This document shows positions 12,235 to 24,490 of a DNA stretch of 64,000 nt, one piece after another. The notes beneath the pieces were generated by a model. The model was not told the DNA's origin. It saw only the letters and a list, made by a program, of their open reading frames with translations, and searched no databases. How positions within the stretch are numbered: the stretch's first letter is position 1; the number at the start of each line of letters is the position of its first letter. The stretch spans positions 1,612,001 through 1,676,000 of the forward strand of contig JBLDXI010000054.1 of the NCBI GenBank assembly GCA_047495785.1. Direction: 5' to 3'. The DNA comes from Lepidodermella squamata (lineage: Eukaryota; Gastrotricha). The translations under genes were made by a program, and so were the position numbers.

Positions 12235-14174
12235 ATGAGACAACGGAAGCGCCGAATCGCCATTATACTATGGCTAATTAGCTTCATATGGTCAATTTAT
12301 GTCGTTCAATCGATATGGGAGCGATTTTTATTTCTAACAAGCAATGAACCGTATCAAAAATTCGTTTTGAACGAACCGAACGGAGATGGTAAGCCGGTCG
12401 TGCCAAATTTACATGGCGAAAATGGCGCCGCGGTGTATGTCGATCGGAAAAAGCTTGACCGGGTTGACTTGCAGCGATACTCACAAGATTTTTTCTACTA
12501 TCACATGAGCGCTTTCACATCTGATGCTGTCTCCCTTCACCGCTCTCTGCCGGATAAGCGACATCCAGATTGCCTGGTTATCAGTTATCCAATCGATAAA
12601 CTTCCAGATACATCAGTGGTGATAACTTTCTACAACGAAGCTTGGTCCGTTCTGCTGAGAAGTGTCCATTCAGTGCTTGATCGATCGCCGGAAAGCTTGA
12701 TCAAAGAAGTTTTATTGGTGGACGATTACTCGGATCTTGATCACCTACAGCAGCCGCTTGAGGATTACGTCAAGCATTTCCCCAAAGTTAGACTGGTTAG
12801 GCTAACGGAAAGACATGGCCTTATTAGGGCCCACAACAAGGCGGCTGAGCTGGCGACGGGGACTGTCGTGACGTTCTTGGATTCACATATTGAAGTTCTG
12901 CCAGGGTGGCTTGAACCTCTCTTGTATAGGATCTATCAAAATGAGACGGTTGTTGCTATTCCAGTCATGGAGGGTATAAATGGCACAACCATGGCGTATG
13001 AGGAAGGAATCCCTGAAATGGTTGGCATCTTTCACTGGGATTATCTGCTGCAAAACTGGATAGTGGTGAGTTTGGATGAGTAGCTCGGAAAATAATTCAA
13101 AATTCAAACCATTACAGCTGACTGAATGGCGTAAAAAGCTTCGAAGTAAACACTCCGACCCTATTCTTAGCCCTGCCCATATGGGCGGTCACCTTGCGAT
13201 TCGCAGGGACTTTTTCCTCAAACTCGGGAAGTATGACGAAGGTTTTGAGATATGGGGTGAGTAAATCCGATTTTAAAATGGATCTTTCAGCATTTTCTCC
13301 TCGTTTAGGCTCTGAAAACTTGGAGTTGGCCTTGAAGGCATGGATGTGTGGAGGTAGCATGGAGATCCTACCTTGTAGCCGGGTTGGCCACATTGTTCGA
13401 AAAGCCGTGATGCCACGAATCCTGCCATATGCCCATCCTTATGCCCCAATCAAATTCTTTTTCTTGAGAAATAACATTCGCTTAGCTGAGACTTGGCTCG
13501 ATGATCATCGCTTCTACTACTATCACACCCTACCCGTACCATTAAGCAATGATGTCGATGTTTCTGAGAGGAGGAAGCTCCGTGATCAGCTGAAATGTAA
13601 ATCCTTCAACTGGTACATGAACAACGTGTATCCTGAGGGGTTCAACCCAATGGAAACTGAGGCGGCAGGGCAAATTAGAAGCATCGAATACAATCACTGC
13701 CTTGAATCAAGTTCTAATGGTGATCTCAAGATTCGTAGATGCCGGCAACCTAAGAGTGAGTCATTCAAATTTCTCAGAGAGATTCGATCTTTTGGGTTTA
13801 TTTCATTTAAAGAAAGTCAAGAATGGTACTTGACAAAGCATGGCCAAATAAGGCGCGAGGAACTCTGTTGGCAAATCTGGGACACATCTTTAATAGCAAA
13901 CCAATGCCACTTCGACTACACCAAAACATCGTTAGTTCAAAAGTTTGAATATCTCGACGTAAGTTTATCCAAAGTTCGATCTATCATTATTATACATGAG
14001 CTTTCTTGAAATGTTTAGAACAAGTTGATTCGGAGCTCATTCTTAAATGCCTGTTTGACTTTTTTTGACTCAAAGCTGTTATTCCTGCCATGTGATGCTG
14101 ATATTCCATATCAGCTATGGGACTGGAAGCGGGGTCTCGCCGATTTCATGCCCCAGCGGCGGCCAATTGAATAA
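12235..14174 (+). CDS. Polypeptide N-acetylgalactosaminyltransferase 1 of the array (572 aa)
   Basis: Five exons: 12235-13065, 13118-13256, 13309-13755, 13813-13958, 14019-14174; 1719 bases including the stop, 572 residues, usual for GALNTs. A type II membrane anchor follows the basic start (RQRKRRIAIILWLISFIWSIYVV), so the protein should sit in the Golgi and add GalNAc to Ser/Thr (mucin-type O-glycosylation). The catalytic domain shows [24 protein letters not shown], the DSH metal site (TFLDSHIE) and the Gal/GalNAc-T motif (WGSENLELALKAWMCGG, CSRVGHI). A ricin-type lectin tail follows (NHCLES, QEWYL, QLWDWKRG). An upstream in-frame ATG at 12172 lacks a match in the paralogs, so I chose 12235. 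Oddities: GSENLE replaces the usual GGENLE, and the RARLLGA helix reads RAHNKAA. Confidence 0.9.
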
Positions 14175-14397
14175 ATGTCTTTCAAATAAAATTGCCTTTT
14201 AACAGCATATGTTAAATGTCTCGATCCTTGCTGATTGCTGAATACTGAATATTCTCATACGGCGAGCTGGTGACTCATCAGTTTTTAAAAAAAAACAGGA
14301 CTGGGGATCCAAAATCGTTGCCAATTTTTTTTCTTAGAAAATGGTTTTCGGCGAAGTGCAAGGGCACTATTGAAATCAAACTCTACCAAAGCCTAAA

Positions 14398-14860
14398 AAT
14401 CTACCTATCCCTAACCTAATCCTAAGCCTAACCCTAATCATGACCCTATTTCTAATACTAATACGAGCCCTAACCCTAACCCTAATCCTAACACTTATAA
14501 TTAATTAATTTTTCTTTGTGGCATTTAGTTTTTTTTTTATCAATTTTCAATTTCAGACGAATCCGTTTTTCATTCCGACCTTTAACGAGTGCATTGATCT
14601 AAGCGGAAACGAAGTGAAATTAGCAAGACTCAACCAGTGCCAATCAAAAATGGAACTAATCCTAACCATAACCCCAACCCATCTTCTAACAATTATCCCA
14701 ACCCCAGCCCTAACCCTATTCCCAACCCTATTTCTAACCCCATTCCTAACCCAATTCCTAATACTAATCCCAACCCTAACCCTATTCCCATTCCTACCCC
14801 TATTCCTAACACTAATACCAATTATCGTTTTGCTGAAAATCATAATTTTATTCTAAAAAA
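14398..14860 (+). repeat. Degenerate interstitial telomere-like (CCCTAA)n repeats
   Basis: Two blocks (about 14398-14510 and 14655-14860) are built of CCCTAACCCTAATCCTAA-type hexamer variants, the complement of the animal telomere repeat TTAGGG. They flank a 95-base orphan GALNT exon (14557-14651). Hexamer variants such as CCCAAC, CCTATT and CTAATA show ageing or a drifting array. The open frames across this block are repeat translations (PNPNPNP..., TLTLFP...), not genes. Confidence 0.75.
14557..14651 (+). pseudogene. Orphan last exon of a lost GALNT gene
   Basis: A polypyrimidine tract and CAG acceptor are followed by codons for TNPFFIPTFNECIDLSGNEVKLA, clearly homologous to the last exon of the GALNT gene at 15181 (17352 onward). 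The frame is lost after about 80 bases, and the sequence passes directly into telomere-like hexamers where the paralog continues with KWSWDS. No catalytic exons lie upstream other than those of gene 1, which has its own last exon at 14019. This looks like the surviving 3' piece of a deleted array member. Confidence 0.75.
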
Positions 14861-15180
14861 TGTGTAGGAATAGTAATATTGTCATACAGCAATATGAATG
14901 AAAGAACAAGTCGAACAATTCGACGTTAATTTAAAGAAAAAATCGATGAAAAAACTCAAGTTGTTATTAAGTTGTATTTTTTTCCGACATCCTTGTTACC
15001 TCCATTCATCAATTACTGCTCTCCTCAAACAATAGCCCATTCATTCGTTACTACTTCTCATACTAACTCGCTCTTCATTGTGTGTGTTAACCTTTATTAA
15101 CTTGGCGCAGTGTCTTCAATGGCCTTAAATGAATATTAAGCAAGCCGACTTAAGAGATAACCCTCACATAAAACCTACTT

Positions 15181-17588
15181 ATGCAAAGAAAATTTACCAG
15201 CCGATATTTGAAGCACCTACTCGTCGTCATCGCAATTACGTGGCTGCACTGTTTCATCTACCTAATACGACAAGGCAAAATCACTGACCTGGCTGATCAT
15301 CGGCAAAAAATCGTGAATAACCCAGATTTTCACGGCAGAAATGGAACAGGAATTCGGATTAAAAAATACACATTGGACACGGAAGACTTCAACCGATACA
15401 TCGATGGCTACATCAATAACATCTTCAACGAATTTGCCTCAGACATGATGTCCTTACATCGATCCCTGCCTGATATGAGACTACCGGAATGTAGGAATTT
15501 CAGCTATTCCGTCGATAAATTGCCGACAACCTCGATTATTATCACTTTTTACAACGAAGCTTGGTCGACCTTACTGCGAAGTATCCACTCAATTTTAGAC
15601 AGATCGCCGCCTCATTTGTTGAAAGAAATTATTTTGGTCGATGATTTGTCTGATATGGACCATTTAAAGGAACCCCTCGAGCGATATGTCAGTAATTTGC
15701 CCAAGGTGAAAATTATTCGGGCCGATGAGAGGAAAGGCCTGATAAGGGCGAGAATTTTAGGGGCGACTTACGCGACTGGGGATGTGTTGACCTTTCTCGA
15801 TTCTCATATCGAATGTACGGAAGGGTGGCTGGAACCTCTTTTACATAGAATCTACCTTGATCGGAGGAACGTTCCCGAGCCGCTGATTGATATTATTAGG
15901 GACGATACTATGGAATACGTGAAGCTGGTACCGCCGTTCCAGATGGGGATTTTTGGTTGGAATCTCTTTTACGGCTGGGCTTTTGTTAGTTTACTGGAAA
16001 CATTTTTTCGCCTGTTTTTAACAAAAAAATTAATTTTGAAGCAAGGTCCGTGGAGGGAAAAATCACGTAATAGTTCGGCGGATCCGTTTCCGGTTCCAGC
16101 GATGGCGGGTGGATTGTTTTCCATAGATCGGAAATATTTTTACGAATTAGGAACCTATGATACCGGAATGGACCTATGGGGTAAGTGAGAAAAATTTTTA
16201 ATTTCAAAATTTGCTAAAATTTGGCAATAAAATGGAAAATTTCAAAAATGGGGTGATAGAGCAATTTTTCATTTAAAAAATGTGTGGATAAAATGGAAAA
16301 TTTGAAAAATTCGGGAATAACATAAAAAAATTAAAATTTTACAATTTGTCAACAATCTGCATATATAAAATCGAAAATTTCTAAAATCTGCGAATAAAAT
16401 TGAAAATTTTGATTAAAAATCTTCGGTTAGCCCGCCAAATCTTTCCGTTTTCATTCCCGGCAAAATTCATCATTCATCATTCATCATTCATCCATTAATG
16501 GAAAAATTTATTTTTGATAATTTTCAGGCGGTGAAAATCTTGAAATGAGCATTCGAATATGGACATGCGGCGGACGCATCGAAATGGTACCATGCAGCCA
16601 CGTCGGTCACATTTTCCGCCCCGCCAACCCAACTTTCGGCCTGTTCAACTTCGCCAAAAACACGATGCGATTCGCTGAAGTGTGGCTCGACGATTACAAA
16701 AAGCACTACTACAAAAATCTGAACTACCTAGACCGGATGGCGGTTGGCCGCTATGGCGATGTCTCCCAGCGGCGTGAGCTGCGGCGAAAATTGAAATGCA
16801 AATCTTTTAAATGGTTCATCGATAACGTGTACCCTGAACTTTTCGCCCCGGAAGATGCTTTGAGGGGTGGCTTCATTTACTTACCGGATAAACGGCTATG
16901 TCTCGCTAATAATTTCGACACTCTGGATCGCAAGGAATATCAAAATTTCATTGTGGCAAAGCCGTGTGATGCGAATGATGACTCGCAAATGTGGTACTTG
17001 ATGAATCTGAAGCTGAGTCGGATTCGAAATGCGAGGGGTTGTTTGGACTACAACACGAGGGATTCTAAACTTATATCTTACTGGTGCCATTATGGGACGA
17101 CAACTCAAGATTTTAAATATTTAGATGTAAGCAAAATTGTTGAGTTTGTGCTTCGTAGAATTGAATTTAAAAAAATGTTAAATATAATTCCGTAAATTTC
17201 CATAAAAATTGAAAATTCACGGTATTGGAAATTCCCAAGAATTAATTTTGAGAAATTACATTCATTTTCTTGAATTCAAGAAGATTAACGGAATTTTACT
17301 TCATTTTTCATGATGGTAATCAGTTATTTTCCCCCCAATTTTCTATTTCAGACGAATCAAGTTTTCCATCCGACGTTCAACGATTGCCTTGAGTTGAGCG
17401 GAAGCGAAGTGAAATTAGCAAAATGCGACACAACCAGTGCCAATCAAAAATGGAGCTGGGACTCAAATGCGCCCTTCGCAAACTCAGCCAACCAAAGTAG
17501 AACTTTCGTCTTTCGATTATCAACCTCCCTCTCAATTAATTTACTATCACTGATATTTTTAGTTAATTTCGTTTCAACTGAAAGATGA
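15181..17588 (+). CDS. Polypeptide N-acetylgalactosaminyltransferase 2 of the array (592 aa)
   Basis: Four exons: 15181-15984, 16042-16180, 16528-17126, 17352-17588; 592 residues. The first intron is 57 bases and free of in-frame stops, so the frame reads through it, but the paralogs support splicing. N-terminal anchor [17 protein letters not shown]; catalytic motifs [80 protein letters not shown] and CSHVGHIFR are all present. The lectin domain follows (RLCLAN, SQMWYL, DCLELSG, QKWSWDS). The protein ends in a hydrophobic stretch ([14 protein letters not shown]) followed by STER, not seen in textbook GALNTs. Probably a Golgi O-GalNAc transferase. Confidence 0.9.
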
Positions 17589-17886
17589 AAGCTGATTATT
17601 TGCCTAAAAATTGAAATAAATTACTGAGAAAATTTTAGAGTTTTTGCTGAACTTTCTAAATTATTTATTCAATTTTTCTAATTTCAAAAAATGTTTCCAC
17701 TTGAATGACGCTGCGTGCGAAGACTCACATTGGTCTCATCTCGGCTGCACTTCAGAACAAAACGCACTCGAAAGCGCCGCAATTGTTGTTCATACAATTG
17801 TAAGCCGACGTGACATTATTACACCGAAAAGTTCACCTGCACATCACATTTACAAATACATTACTATTTCAAAATGTAAGCAAATA

Positions 17887-19854
17887 ATGTTAAATTCACG
17901 CCGGCTGAAACTCAGGCTAGCTCAACTGTTATTCCTCATCAACATCGCATGGCTTTACTTCGTCGTCACCGCGCTGCAGGCCTATATTCGGATCCACCTT
18001 AAAAATGCCGGAAATTTCACTCGATACAATTTCACCGAGCCTGGCGGGGAAGATTTGCCAGATATTTACGGAAAAATGGGCGAGGCAATCAAAATCGACC
18101 CATCACAGCTGGATCGGCTCAATTTCCGGCGGTATTCCGAGGGCCTATGGCAGCATAATTTCAATCAATTCGCCTCAGATATCATGAGCCTCCACCGATC
18201 TGTGCCGAATATTTTGGAAAATGAGTGCAAATCTGTGGTTTATTTGCTGGATAAACTGCCTGATACCTCGGTGGTAATTTGCTTCTACAACGAAGCCTGG
18301 TCGACCTTATTGAGGACAATTCACTCAATTCTCGACAGATCCCCTCCGAAATTGCTGAAAGAAATCATTCTAGTCGATGATTTTTCGGATTTGCCCCATT
18401 TAAAACAACCCCTCGATGATTTCATCAGCACCTTGCCTAATAAGGTCAGGTTAATTAGGTCCCAGGAGCGATTAGGCCTTATGAGGGCGCGAATGTTGGG
18501 TGCTTCAAATGCGACGGCTGCGACCTTGACCTTTCTCGATAGCCACGTCGAGTGTTCGGAATTATGGCTGGAAAATTTGATGTTTTACATCTATCAGGAC
18601 AGCAGTTTAGTCGCGGTCCCAGCAGTTGATATTATCGATTGGAAAACAATGCAATATTTACCTGTCCAGGGTAGCTTAATCGGGGCCTTCGATTGGTCGT
18701 TAACCTTCACGTGGATAGCGGTAATTTTCAATAAATTATTTCAAACTAATTCAAAATTGAGTTAGGAATACGATAGGATGCATGCAAGAGACGTCAGGCC
18801 ATCTAGGTGGAGCCCTGTCAAAATGCCGGCGATGTCTGGTGGGCTGTTTTCGATTGATCGGGAATTTTTCTATCGATTGGGTGGCTATGATACTGGAATG
18901 CAGTTTTGGGGTATGTTTCCTAATTTTTCAATAAAATTTTCAAATTAAAAATTCAAATTAAAAACTAAAAAAATTTTAATTTTAATTTTAAAAATATTGA
19001 GAAAATATTAAAAAATTTTAAGGTGGTGAAAATCTTGAAATGAGCTTTCGAACTTGGATGTGTGGTGGGAAAATTGCGATGATCACCTGTAGCCATGTTG
19101 GCCATATTTTTCGCGAGCGGGTCCCTTATCTCATCGGTGATTCATACCGGCTTCACAACAACGTCCGCCTAGCCGAAGTCTGGATGGACGACTACCGGTT
19201 TTACTACTACAACAACTTTCTAAAATCATACCCGGATACAACAAATATCGACATTTTGGAGAGGAAGAAATTACGCGAAAATTTAAAGTGTAAATCTTTC
19301 GAATGGTACCTGGACAATATTTATCCGGAATTGTTCGACCCGGTCAAAGTGTTGGCTGATGGGCAAATGCGGAATATAGGCAATAATTTGTGCGTTGAGG
19401 TCACGGTTTTCGGAATGTTCGCGCGGAGATGTGCGATTTTTCACGTTAATCAACGCTGGTCTTTGAGTAAACTCAACCAAATTAGAAGCATCTGGCTGTG
19501 TTGGCAGGTCAACCCGGAAAGTTCCGAGCTGTATCTCAGCGGTTGTGATTACAAAGAAGGCAAACCGCAGCAAGAATTTATTTACACAAAAGTAAAATTA
19601 AATTTGTGAAAATTATCAAATATTAAAAATATTTTTTTCAGGATAATTTATTGCTGAACCCTCTCACTCAGAAATGTATTGGAATCAATGACAGTGATGT
19701 GATGAATCGGCTAAAGATGATGAAATGCGACTCGACTAATGCTTCGCTCCAATGGGCGTGGAAACGCGGCCCGCCGGAATATCTCAGGCCGAACGCCTCC
19801 AATCGGCATAAATCAGTGTCAATAGGGGAAAAATTTGTATCTTCGATTTTCTAA
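17887..19854 (+). CDS. Polypeptide N-acetylgalactosaminyltransferase 3 of the array (586 aa)
   Basis: Four exons: 17887-18720, 18766-18910, 19023-19591, 19642-19854; 586 residues. The frame is open upstream to 17644, but the ATG at 17887 gives the family-type start, a short basic tail then a membrane anchor (LAQLLFLINIAWLYFVVTAL). Catalytic motifs: [82 protein letters not shown]. The lectin repeats include KCIGI and LQWAW. The first intron is only 45 bases. There is no C-terminal hydrophobic tail. AATAAA signals lie just after the stop. Confidence 0.9.
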
Positions 19855-20288
19855 AATAAATTAAAATCAAAATATAAACAATAAAGTTGTTTGTGTATTT
19901 TTTAGATTTTTTATTAACACAGGTCATTTTTTTATTAGCGGTGACCGGTATGTCATCGGATCAAATTACGCTGCGTCTCAGTGTCACGCGCTCAGAAATA
20001 AAGCGCGCGCGCGCATCAAAAATAAACAAAAAATCCATAAATAGCGCGCACACAGCGCTAAATAGCCGCAATATTTTATGTGCATACCTCATCCTGATGA
20101 AAGCCTTATCACTTCACTTCACCGCACATTGCGTAGTATTGTGCGCTCACGCTGCTGCTCTTGTTTGTTTGTTATTTCATTTTCAACCTCTGCACTGTAG
20201 TAATATATAGGATTTATTATGTTCCTTATCTCTTATATATCATACTACTTTCGCTATTTACCACATGCCCTAAATAACATGTGAATGA

Positions 20289-22182
20289 ATGCTACGAAAT
20301 TTACGGCTGAGGCTTCTGTTCAGCAACCTTCTGCTAATTTTTGTTCCTGTTTGGTTAATTACAATTGCCTTGGATCGGATATTTTACGTAATATCTTCCG
20401 ATAATTCGACGAGGAATTTCGGTGAAAATGGACGGCCTGTTTTAATAGATAAATCCCGACTGGATCGATTTAGCTTACACCGCTATAATACTGGCTACTC
20501 GCGACATCGATTCAACGAATTCGCATCGGATTTAATTTCGGTCCAGCGAAATTTACCTGATTTTCGCGATGAGGAATGCAAGAATCAATCAATCAAAACG
20601 CGAAAATTACCTCGAACCTCGGTTATTATTTGCTTCTACAACGAGGCCTGGTCTGTTCTATTGCGAACAGTTCATTCCGTCTTGAATCGATCACCACCTG
20701 AATTGATTGAGGAAATAATTTTAATCGACGATTTTTCCGATCTCGACCGCCTTAAAAAGCCTTTGGATGATTACTTTTCATCTTATGCGAAAATAAAGAT
20801 TTTTCGTACAACAAAACGAGAAGGCTTGATACGAGCCAGATTGCTAGGCGTCGAAAAATCTCGCAGCGAAGTTTTGACGTTTCTCGATTCTCACATTGAA
20901 TGCACTGAAGGATGGTTGGAGCCGTTACTCTTCAGAATTTTCGAGGATAAAACCAACGTCCCAACGCCTTTGATCGATGTGATAGATGAGGACGATTTTC
21001 GGTTCAAAAACTCGTCTGCCAATTTTTACGGCGCTTTCAATTGGGACCTTCGTTTCGGCTGGCTGATTGTATGTTGGCAGCAATTTCGATGAAATTGTAA
21101 AAATTGCAATTTATGATTTCAGCTTTCAGCCAGGCGCAAGTCAGTCCTAACTTCGAAAGCTAGTCCTATTGATTCCCCAGCTATGGCCGGTGGTCTTTTC
21201 GCTATTCATCGGCAATTTTTCACTGATTTAGGCCTTTACGACTCAGGCATGGATTATTGGGGTGAATTGTTCGAAAATTTCAAATAATCCACCTTAATTT
21301 TCTTTTTCAATTTTTAGGTGGCGAAAATTTGGAGTTGAGCTTCAAAATCTGGATGTGTGGCGGTCGTTTAGAAATTTTGCCATGCAGCAGAGTCGGGCAT
21401 ATTTACCGAGTCGGAATTCCTTACCTAAAGGATGATTCAGCTTTCACGAAGAACAACATTCGATTGGCCGAAGTTTGGATGGATGATTATCAGCACTATT
21501 ACTACGATCGATTGGGCTATGAGCCACGGATCGACGATCAAAGCCTCGAGCACAGGAAATCGATTCGAAATCGATTGAAATGTCAATCGTTTGATTGGTA
21601 TCTGAAAAATGTCTTCCCCGAGCTGTTTATACCCCATGAAGCTCAATCCTCGGGACTAATTCGAAGCAACGCGGCGGAAAATTCATGTTTAACAGCTGAG
21701 AAAGCTAGGGAATTTTTAACATTGGCTTCATGTGATGGAAATGACGAAAATCAGCATTGGTTTCTTTCGAAAGATGGAATGGTGTTAAGGGATCGAATTT
21801 GTTGGCAGGTTTTTGAAAAGGGCGGGCTTCACGTCGATTGGTGTTGGAATGACAGTAACTATCAACATTTTGAACTCACCAAGGTAAGGATTTCATTTTA
21901 TATTTTTTTGAAAATTTGAAAAAAAACTTTAAATGTAATTTTCAGTTAAATCAAATCCGGCATCAATTTCTGAAAAAATGTCTCGAGGTCACCGATGATA
22001 GACGGTTAATTATGGCTCCATGCAATAACGAGGTCAAAGGTCAAATGTGGCAATGGCATCGAGGTCCTCGGGACAAAGTTCCGCGGCATTTTCTACATAA
22101 ATTAGGCATTAATTCGTCACCGAAAATCAGCTCTTTCTCGCTCAACTCGTTATTACTAACAATTTTATTAATGCTATTTTAA
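20289..22182 (+). CDS. Polypeptide N-acetylgalactosaminyltransferase 4 of the array (573 aa)
   Basis: Four exons: 20289-21068, 21123-21261, 21318-21883, 21946-22182; 573 residues. Membrane anchor [20 protein letters not shown] after a basic start; catalytic motifs [88 protein letters not shown]. The lectin domain contains KCLEV and MWQWHRG. The C-terminus is strongly hydrophobic ([14 protein letters not shown]) and preceded by small residues (NSSPKISS), as in a GPI-attachment signal or a second membrane anchor. The stop region overlaps the stop of the convergent gene 5 by nine bases. Confidence 0.9.
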
Positions 22183-24490
22183 AATAAATAAAACAATTGA
22201 AATGAGGAATATCTTTAAATTTCCTGTTTCTTTGATGCTTCTGTTCGGCATTTTTTCCAGCAAATGTAACGGACCTTGAGTCATTCTTCGAGTTAGCGAC
22301 CATTTTTGACGCTCATTTCTGCTCGAACACGGCCTCATGTAGGGTTCTTGGAAATTTTCGCTGATCTCTAGACAATCTCCACTTTCAACGTGCCGTATTT
22401 GCTGGGTTTTCTAGAAAAATTAAAATTAAGGAGGATTTAAAAAAATATTTGTTACAATACCTCTAAATATTCGAAAACAGTCGTCTTCCTTGCATCTTGT
22501 TCACAATGGTTGAAAGTCAGTTTTGAGCCTTCGTATGAAAGACAAGCGTAGTCCATGCTGATTTGGCCGTTTTTGCGAAAATAAAAATGTTGCCGGCCTG
22601 AGAAAAAAATTAAAGGAAAAAAAATAAAATGATGAATTTACCTCCATTATTTCCACATTGCCAAATTATGAATTTTTTCTCATCGTTTTTTATTTCCAGA
22701 CACCTATCACCGTGTCTGATGTCGCCTGAATAAATCGCTTCATCCGGTACCAAAATTTCGCTGTAGACATTTTTCAAGTACCACTCGAAAGATTTGCACT
22801 TCAAATCTGCTCGTAATTTTTTGCGATCAGTTACGTCGCCGTATTCCGGGATGTTGTACTTGAATCGTTCGTAGAAATAGAACCGATAGCCGTCCATCCA
22901 AACCTCGGCGAGTCTAACTTCATTTTTGCGTAGGAAATCGGCAGTTGTTTCGAATTTGTAAGGCATTCGGTAGCGAAAAATATGCCCGACTCGGCTGCAT
23001 GGGACATTTTCAATCGCTCCTCCACACATCCAGATTCTAAGGCTCATTTCGATATTTTCGCCTCCTAAATAAAAAAATGAAGAACGAGTATTTAACTAAT
23101 GGCTTAATTTATTACCCCAATAATCCATCCCAGCGTCGTAGGATCCGAGGTGGAAAAAATATCTGCGATCGATTGCGAATAGGCCACCAGCCATAGCTGG
23201 GGCTTTGATGGGATCCGTTGGAACTTTGGTCATTCGCTGAAAAATGAAAAACAATTAACTGAAATTTTTAAATTTCAACAATTTTGAATTTTGAATTTGA
23301 ATAAAATAGCTATTTTAGTTAGTTATTGTTAATTATTTTGAATGAACTACTTCCAATAGCGTCCCAAAATTTGGCCAACCACTTTTTATTACTTTACGGG
23401 CAAAAATCCAATTTTCTATGATCAGATAAACATCATGGCTAAGGACTCCCCATCCTAAATTCAAAAAATCGGTATTTTACTAGGATTGGCAACATTTCTC
23501 TGGATTTTTTGTGGTTGCCACAGTAGAATACTATGTACTAGTATAGTTGAATTTGAATGCTATTTTCCCGCAAAACTTGAACTTTGTCCTTCAAGTAACA
23601 AGTTCAAGTGTCCTTCAATTAACAAAAAATTCAAAGCTTTAGTTAAAATTTGGATTTTATTCAAAAAAAATTAATTTTCGAATTCTGAATTTTTTTCAAG
23701 CCCTTAACTTCGGACTTACGTAAGACCAGGTGAATCTGAGATCCCAATCGAACACGCCGACATTGTTAGGAGCTGACGGTCCATATCGGAACGTGTCCCA
23801 TTCAATAACATCAATCACAGGAATGGCAACGTTAGTCTTATTAAGGTAGATCCTATGCAGCAACGGTTCCAACCACCCTTCCGCACACTCGCAATGAGAA
23901 TCGAGAAACGTAAGGACAGTACCTATCGCCATCTCAGCGCCAGCCATTCTCGACCGAATTAAGCCTTCTCGCCGCTTGTTTCGCAAAATTTTAACCTTGG
24001 GGTAATCCTTTAAATAAGTTTCAAGCCGCGACTTGAGATGCGGCATAGTCGAGTAATCATCGACCAAAATTATCTCCCGAATTAAATGAGGCGGGGATCG
24101 GTTTAAAACAGAATGAACAGTCCTTAACAACGCGGACCAAGCTTCGTTATGGAAGCAAATTACGACAGAGGTATCGGGTAACTTTTGAGTTGGATATTCG
24201 ATGTTTTTGCAATCAGGGTGTCTAGGGTCGAATAGGCTGCGGTTGACGGAGATCAAATCCGAGACGAATTCGTTGAACGCGTTGTTTTCCATGCCTTTGT
24301 CGTACTTGCCCTGTTCGATGTAGCTCAGTTTGTTGTAGTCGATATGAACCGGATGGCCGCCCTCGCCTAATTTACCGGCATATTCCCGGCTTCGATCCCG
24401 GCCTAAGGTAGTGGCGACAAGCCAGAAGAAGGCTAGATGTAGGATTAGTAGGGCTACGGCTAGTGAAAGCCGCTTTTTACGCAGCCTCAT
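22174..24490 (-). CDS. Polypeptide N-acetylgalactosaminyltransferase 5 of the array, convergent (562 aa)
   Basis: Five exons on the minus strand: 24490-23720, 23236-23116, 23064-22642, 22597-22461, 22410-22174; 1689 bases, 562 residues. Anchor [20 protein letters not shown]; catalytic motifs [23 protein letters not shown] (His replaces the usual Tyr), [78 protein letters not shown]. The lectin part is carried by the last three exons ([18 protein letters not shown]). Exon 2 is 18 bases shorter than in the paralogs. A hydrophobic C-terminus ([11 protein letters not shown]) is again present. It is the only intact minus-strand member of the array. Confidence 0.88.

Noticed and set aside
14637-14867. 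Open frames rich in Asn-Pro or Thr-Leu across 14518-14867
   Set aside because: They are translations of telomere-like hexamers, open on both strands because of the repeat, not genes.
17644-17886. N-terminal extension of GALNT gene 3
   Set aside because: The frame is open by chance upstream of the family-type start at 17887; the sequence is AT-rich and unlike the paralogs.
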